From Saprospiraceae bacterium (GTDB lineage Bacteria > Bacteroidota > Bacteroidia > Chitinophagales > Saprospiraceae): a stretch of DNA of 64,000 nt. Below the pieces are notes generated by a model. That model ran no database searches, was not told the DNA's origin, and saw only the letters and a program-made list of their open reading frames with translations. The stretch is from the NCBI GenBank assembly GCA_016715965.1, contig JADJXG010000001.1:2299501-2363500 (forward strand), written 5' to 3'. This document shows positions 61,246 through 64,000 of the stretch, piece by piece; the first letter of the stretch is position 1; each line of letters begins with the position of its first letter. The translations under genes were made by a program, and so were the position numbers.

Positions 61246-63600
61246 TTACCAGCTTCGGCTTACCCTGGCACTTAGGTTTCGGGGGGCTTCCATAAGGCCA
61301 GGACGCACGATATAGACCTCGTTAAAAGCATTGGATAGGTTTATTTGAAAACTCCATTTTGACCATTTGTAACCACATCGAAAATCAAACAATCTGTAAC
61401 CATGGTCGTGTTTTAATCGAAAACTCTTAAGGCCTGGGATCAGGATATCTTCAAACAAGCGATCCATGGATTCAATGTGGCTCGCGTAGGTAAAGTTACA
61501 GCCAATGTACCAGGAAGATCGCTGGAACTCAAGGTCCCATCTGAGCAGATGCCGGTTTCGGTATTTGAGAATGTTGTAATGGGCAGTGGAATTGTAGGCA
61601 TTCCGCTGTGCAACGGTGGCGCTACCCAGACTGAGCGGTCCCAGTTTTTTTCCAGTGCTGTCCCAATCCACAAATTTTGGATCGAGCCAGGTGTATCCCC
61701 CCGATAATTGAACGGTGTTTTTATCCCACTGTATTTGGCTTTGACAACTGATTTCAAAGCCTTCTATCCTTGTATCTCCAACGTTTTGTGACTGGAAACT
61801 GGTTCTGAAGTTTTGATCAAAGACCGCACTGAATTCCAGCATATCCCGATAATTGGACAAAAACCAGGCAGCATCCAAAAACCCATTGATTTTGCCAATG
61901 GAAAAGCCTTGTTTCAGGCCAACTTCGTAGGATTCCCCGGATTCTGCCTCAATGTTGAGGTTAGGTGACACATTGATACCTCCTGCCACGGTGGATATGT
62001 ATTTTTCTGCAAGGGTGGGAAAGCGGAAACCCTGCCCCCAGGAGGCCCTGATATAAGTGGCTCGTGCGATCCTGTAATTTGTGCCCAACCTCAGAATCGG
62101 TCTTGACTCCACGGAAGGATTTTCGATGGTGTCATTTCCAATGACATTGGGCCCATAAATGCTGTAATGTTCAAAGCGCATTCCAGCGGAAATAATCCAA
62201 CGATCAAACCACTTTTTCTCTGCCTGAACATATCCTGCAAGATTGTAACTTCTAAAAGTGGTGTCGCCATAGAGGGCGGCATTGACCGCAGAGTGGTACA
62301 GTAATCCCCCTCCGGTCAGCTGGATGCCAAGACGCTCAAAAGATTTTTGGCATTGATATTCTGAATAATAATTGTTGCTTCGATTGGACTGATTGTTGTC
62401 CACCTGGTTATCGATCCTAAACCAGCGTGTAAGGAGCCTGTGTTTGTAATTTTTGGTAGAAATATACTGGAGGGATGGGTCCACATTAAAGCGCAACTTT
62501 TGGGTATTGGAATATGAGCTAGTATCACCTGTGTACAATCCTTCTCCTTTCCAGTAGAAAAAACTACTGCTGGCGCCCTTGTTGAAATTAAAGCCTAGGC
62601 CGATAATCAACCGATCCGAAAGATGTCGGGTGATCAATCCACTGATCCGCCCATTTTCGCTGTCTGCACCCTGGTTATATCCTGTTTTATTTGCATAAAA
62701 TGCTCCAAGACTCACATTCGTTTTATGATATCTTTTTCGATGGACCAAAGTAGTGACCATTTCTCCCGGAACGACCCTGTTGTCTTTTCCCCACCAATGG
62801 TTATTGGCATCGGGTGTCATGAAGAACCGTGGCATTATGGTAAGTGATGTATAAGGCTCAGTAGTTGGTTTTATACTTCTGAAGTGTATAATTCCGTTCA
62901 TGGCTGCTGAACCATACAGCGAACTGGCAGCCCCTTTTACAACTTCTATCTGACCTGCATTTTCAAGAGGAAGATCATCCCAATTGGACAATCCTGCATC
63001 CGGTTGCAACACGGGCAAATCATCCATCACCACCATGACTCTGCTACCGGCACCATAACTGTATCCCGATCCACCCCGTATGTTGGCCTGGCCATCCAGC
63101 ATTTGGACTCCGGGGATTCTGTCGAGGACTTGTTGCACGGAAGTGGCATTTAATTTTTCCGGATATTCCGGTCTTATGATGTCCAAAGAAATGGTGGATT
63201 CTGAAATGGGTTTTTCTGATCGGGAAGAACTGATTACCAAGGTTTGCAATAAAATGTTGGTTTCTGATAATTTTATGTCCAGCTGGATTTGGCTATTTTC
63301 ATCCAGATCAATCATCTGGAGATGGGTTTCATAACCGGTGTATTTTACTTCCAGATTTTGCCTTCCTGTCAGTTTGGTTTTGATGGAAAAATTTCCGTCC
63401 AGGTCACTGAGGCTTCCTTCGTTTTCCGGTTGATCCAAAAACCGGATCCAGGCACCAATGATTGGTTCAGAGCTTGATTTGTCACGGATGCTGCCGCGGA
63501 TCAATGTCTGTGCAAAAACGGTGTTATTTAAAAGCAGGAAACAGCCAATCCAATAAAAAAATTTAATTCCCAGCTTTCCAAAAGTATGTATCTTGCCCAT
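61246..63600 (-). CDS. TonB-dependent receptor
   Basis: I use ATG 63600 (784 residues), which gives a signal peptide (cleavage after NTVFAQ); the 25 residues before it look unlike protein N-termini. Domains: carboxypeptidase-regulatory-like (about 10-90, IRGSIRDKSSSEPIIGAWI), plug with LDRIPGVQMLDGQANIRGGSGYSYG (in pieces, about 155-185) and VKGAASSLYGSAAMNG, then a 22-strand barrel ending in NLSARVSRSW. No SusD partner follows, so it is a siderophore, vitamin or metal type rather than a SusCD glycan receptor; substrate unknown. It diverges from the gene at 63618 with only 17 bp between start codons. Confidence 0.9.
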   Translation of the reverse strand: MGKIHTFGKLGIKFFYWIGCFLLLNNTVFAQTLIRGSIRDKSSSEPIIGAWIRFLDQPENEGSLSDLDGNFSIKTKLTGRQNLEVKYTGYETHLQMIDLDENSQIQLDIKLSETNILLQTLVISSSRSEKPISESTISLDIIRPEYPEKLNATSVQQVLDRIPGVQMLDGQANIRGGSGYSYGAGSRVMVVMDDLPVLQPDAGLSNWDDLPLENAGQIEVVKGAASSLYGSAAMNGIIHFRSIKPTTEPYTSLTIMPRFFMTPDANNHWWGKDNRVVPGEMVTTLVHRKRYHKTNVSLGAFYANKTGYNQGADSENGRISGLITRHLSDRLIIGLGFNFNKGASSSFFYWKGEGLYTGDTSSYSNTQKLRFNVDPSLQYISTKNYKHRLLTRWFRIDNQVDNNQSNRSNNYYSEYQCQKSFERLGIQLTGGGLLYHSAVNAALYGDTTFRSYNLAGYVQAEKKWFDRWIISAGMRFEHYSIYGPNVIGNDTIENPSVESRPILRLGTNYRIARATYIRASWGQGFRFPTLAEKYISTVAGGINVSPNLNIEAESGESYEVGLKQGFSIGKINGFLDAAWFLSNYRDMLEFSAVFDQNFRTSFQSQNVGDTRIEGFEISCQSQIQWDKNTVQLSGGYTWLDPKFVDWDSTGKKLGPLSLGSATVAQRNAYNSTAHYNILKYRNRHLLRWDLEFQRSSWYIGCNFTYASHIESMDRLFEDILIPGLKSFRLKHDHGYRLFDFRCGYKWSKWSFQINLSNAFNEVYIVRPGLMEAPRNLSARVSRSW

Positions 63601-63617
63601 CAAAATTTTATCAAATA

Positions 63618-64000
63618 ATGAAACAATTATACAGCTTTTTTCTTCTTTCCATTTTTTTTCAATTTGGACAGGCACAAGCCTGCTTGCCAGATAGCACCAT
63701 CAGAGACTCTGCGGTAGGGGTTTACCCAAAACCCATCACGCCAACCAATCCGGATGGGGGAATTAAGACTCCTGCCTGCATTGACAAGCCCTATGAGTTT
63801 GTATTCACCATAAAGATTTCAGATACAGTGACTGTACCCGGCATCCCAATTCCCATCAATCTCAACTTCGCTTCCATCGATACTGTTGGGGCGATTTCAG
63901 GCTTACCCGTGGGGATATCTTATGCCTGTAATCCTCCCAATTGTGTTTTTCAAAAGAACACGATTGGTTGTCTTGTGCTAAATGGTACAGCGACCGACGT
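63618..64000 (+). CDS. 5' part of a secreted protein (probably T9SS cargo)
   Basis: ATG 63618 opens a frame that runs off the window (127 codons). The signal peptide ends FGQAQA, and the mature part (CLPDSTIRDSAVGVYPKPI, then FEFVFTIKI-like strands and GLPVGISYACNPPNCVF) resembles surface proteins of Saprospiraceae that carry T9SS tails. The C-terminus is not visible. It is divergent to the TonB receptor and possibly a partner of it. The real length is unknown. Confidence 0.75.
   Translation, partial: MKQLYSFFLLSIFFQFGQAQACLPDSTIRDSAVGVYPKPITPTNPDGGIKTPACIDKPYEFVFTIKISDTVTVPGIPIPINLNFASIDTVGAISGLPVGISYACNPPNCVFQKNTIGCLVLNGTATD

Noticed and set aside
1..64000. CRISPR arrays, rRNA or tRNA genes
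   Set aside because: No regularly spaced repeats of the right size, no rRNA motifs and no cloverleaf I could support by eye; a tRNAscan run would settle tRNAs.

Overview
The window looks like a Bacteroidota chromosome, most likely from the Saprospiraceae or a close relative (family level is inference). Several large secreted proteins end in type IX secretion (T9SS) sorting domains. Promoters have the Bacteroidota -7 box TAnnTTTG. Typical families are present: S46 dipeptidyl-peptidase, WbqC, DUF2490, SusC-style TonB receptor, MiaE and CopB/Cus metal pumps. I found no rRNA, tRNA or CRISPR array.

Layout. (1) 1-3126 is accessory DNA of single-gene units (a truncated CDS, a two-TM membrane protein, a methyltransferase, an Mrr nuclease), separated by long imperfect inverted repeats that resemble integron attC sites. 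(2) 3127-8224 is a visibly more GC-rich block: an ECF sigma factor, a membrane-anchored probable anti-sigma protein, an MbnP-type copper protein and two MbnH/MauG-type di-heme proteins. (3) 8327-9006 holds two decayed fragments, a multicopper oxidase N-terminus and a methyltransferase C-terminus. (4) 9010-28986 is a collinear, tightly packed metal/stress island. It has heavy-metal-binding lipoproteins, a CopB ATPase and CusA (split into two ORFs), then a ten-kilobase stress/nucleotide operon, then CusC and two CusB adaptors. The operon encodes D-lactate dehydrogenase, a Ca-type ATPase, an ATP-cone nuclease, MgtC-DUF4010, PPK2, a beta-CASP RNase, an AMP-phosphorylase-like enzyme and a PRPP synthetase. 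(5) 28987-30760 contains more attC-like repeats, a truncated second copB and a methyltransferase fragment. (6) 30761-64000 reads as ordinary host chromosome: T9SS proteins, an IS3-family insertion, a run of peptidases (S46, M1, M20, S9), TrmD, FKBP, MiaE, MATE, a 1.7-kb-residue adhesin-like protein with dockerin and cohesin-like modules, MFS, M23, a TonB receptor and the start of another secreted protein.

How it works together. The left half is about copper: outer-membrane/periplasmic copper capture (MbnP plus di-heme oxidases), cytosolic efflux (CopB), periplasm-to-outside efflux (CusCBA) and four repeats of a Cys/His metal-binding domain. The operon lodged between cusA and cusCB contains enzymes that read or remodel ATP, AMP, polyphosphate, PRPP and RNA. 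I infer an energy- or damage-response module carried with metal resistance; that combination is the most interesting thing here. The truncated copB copy at the far end makes a direct repeat with the intact one, so the island could be lost or duplicated by recombination.

Caveat: three separate genes or fragments are each restored by one A in a short A-run, so some broken genes may be sequence errors.
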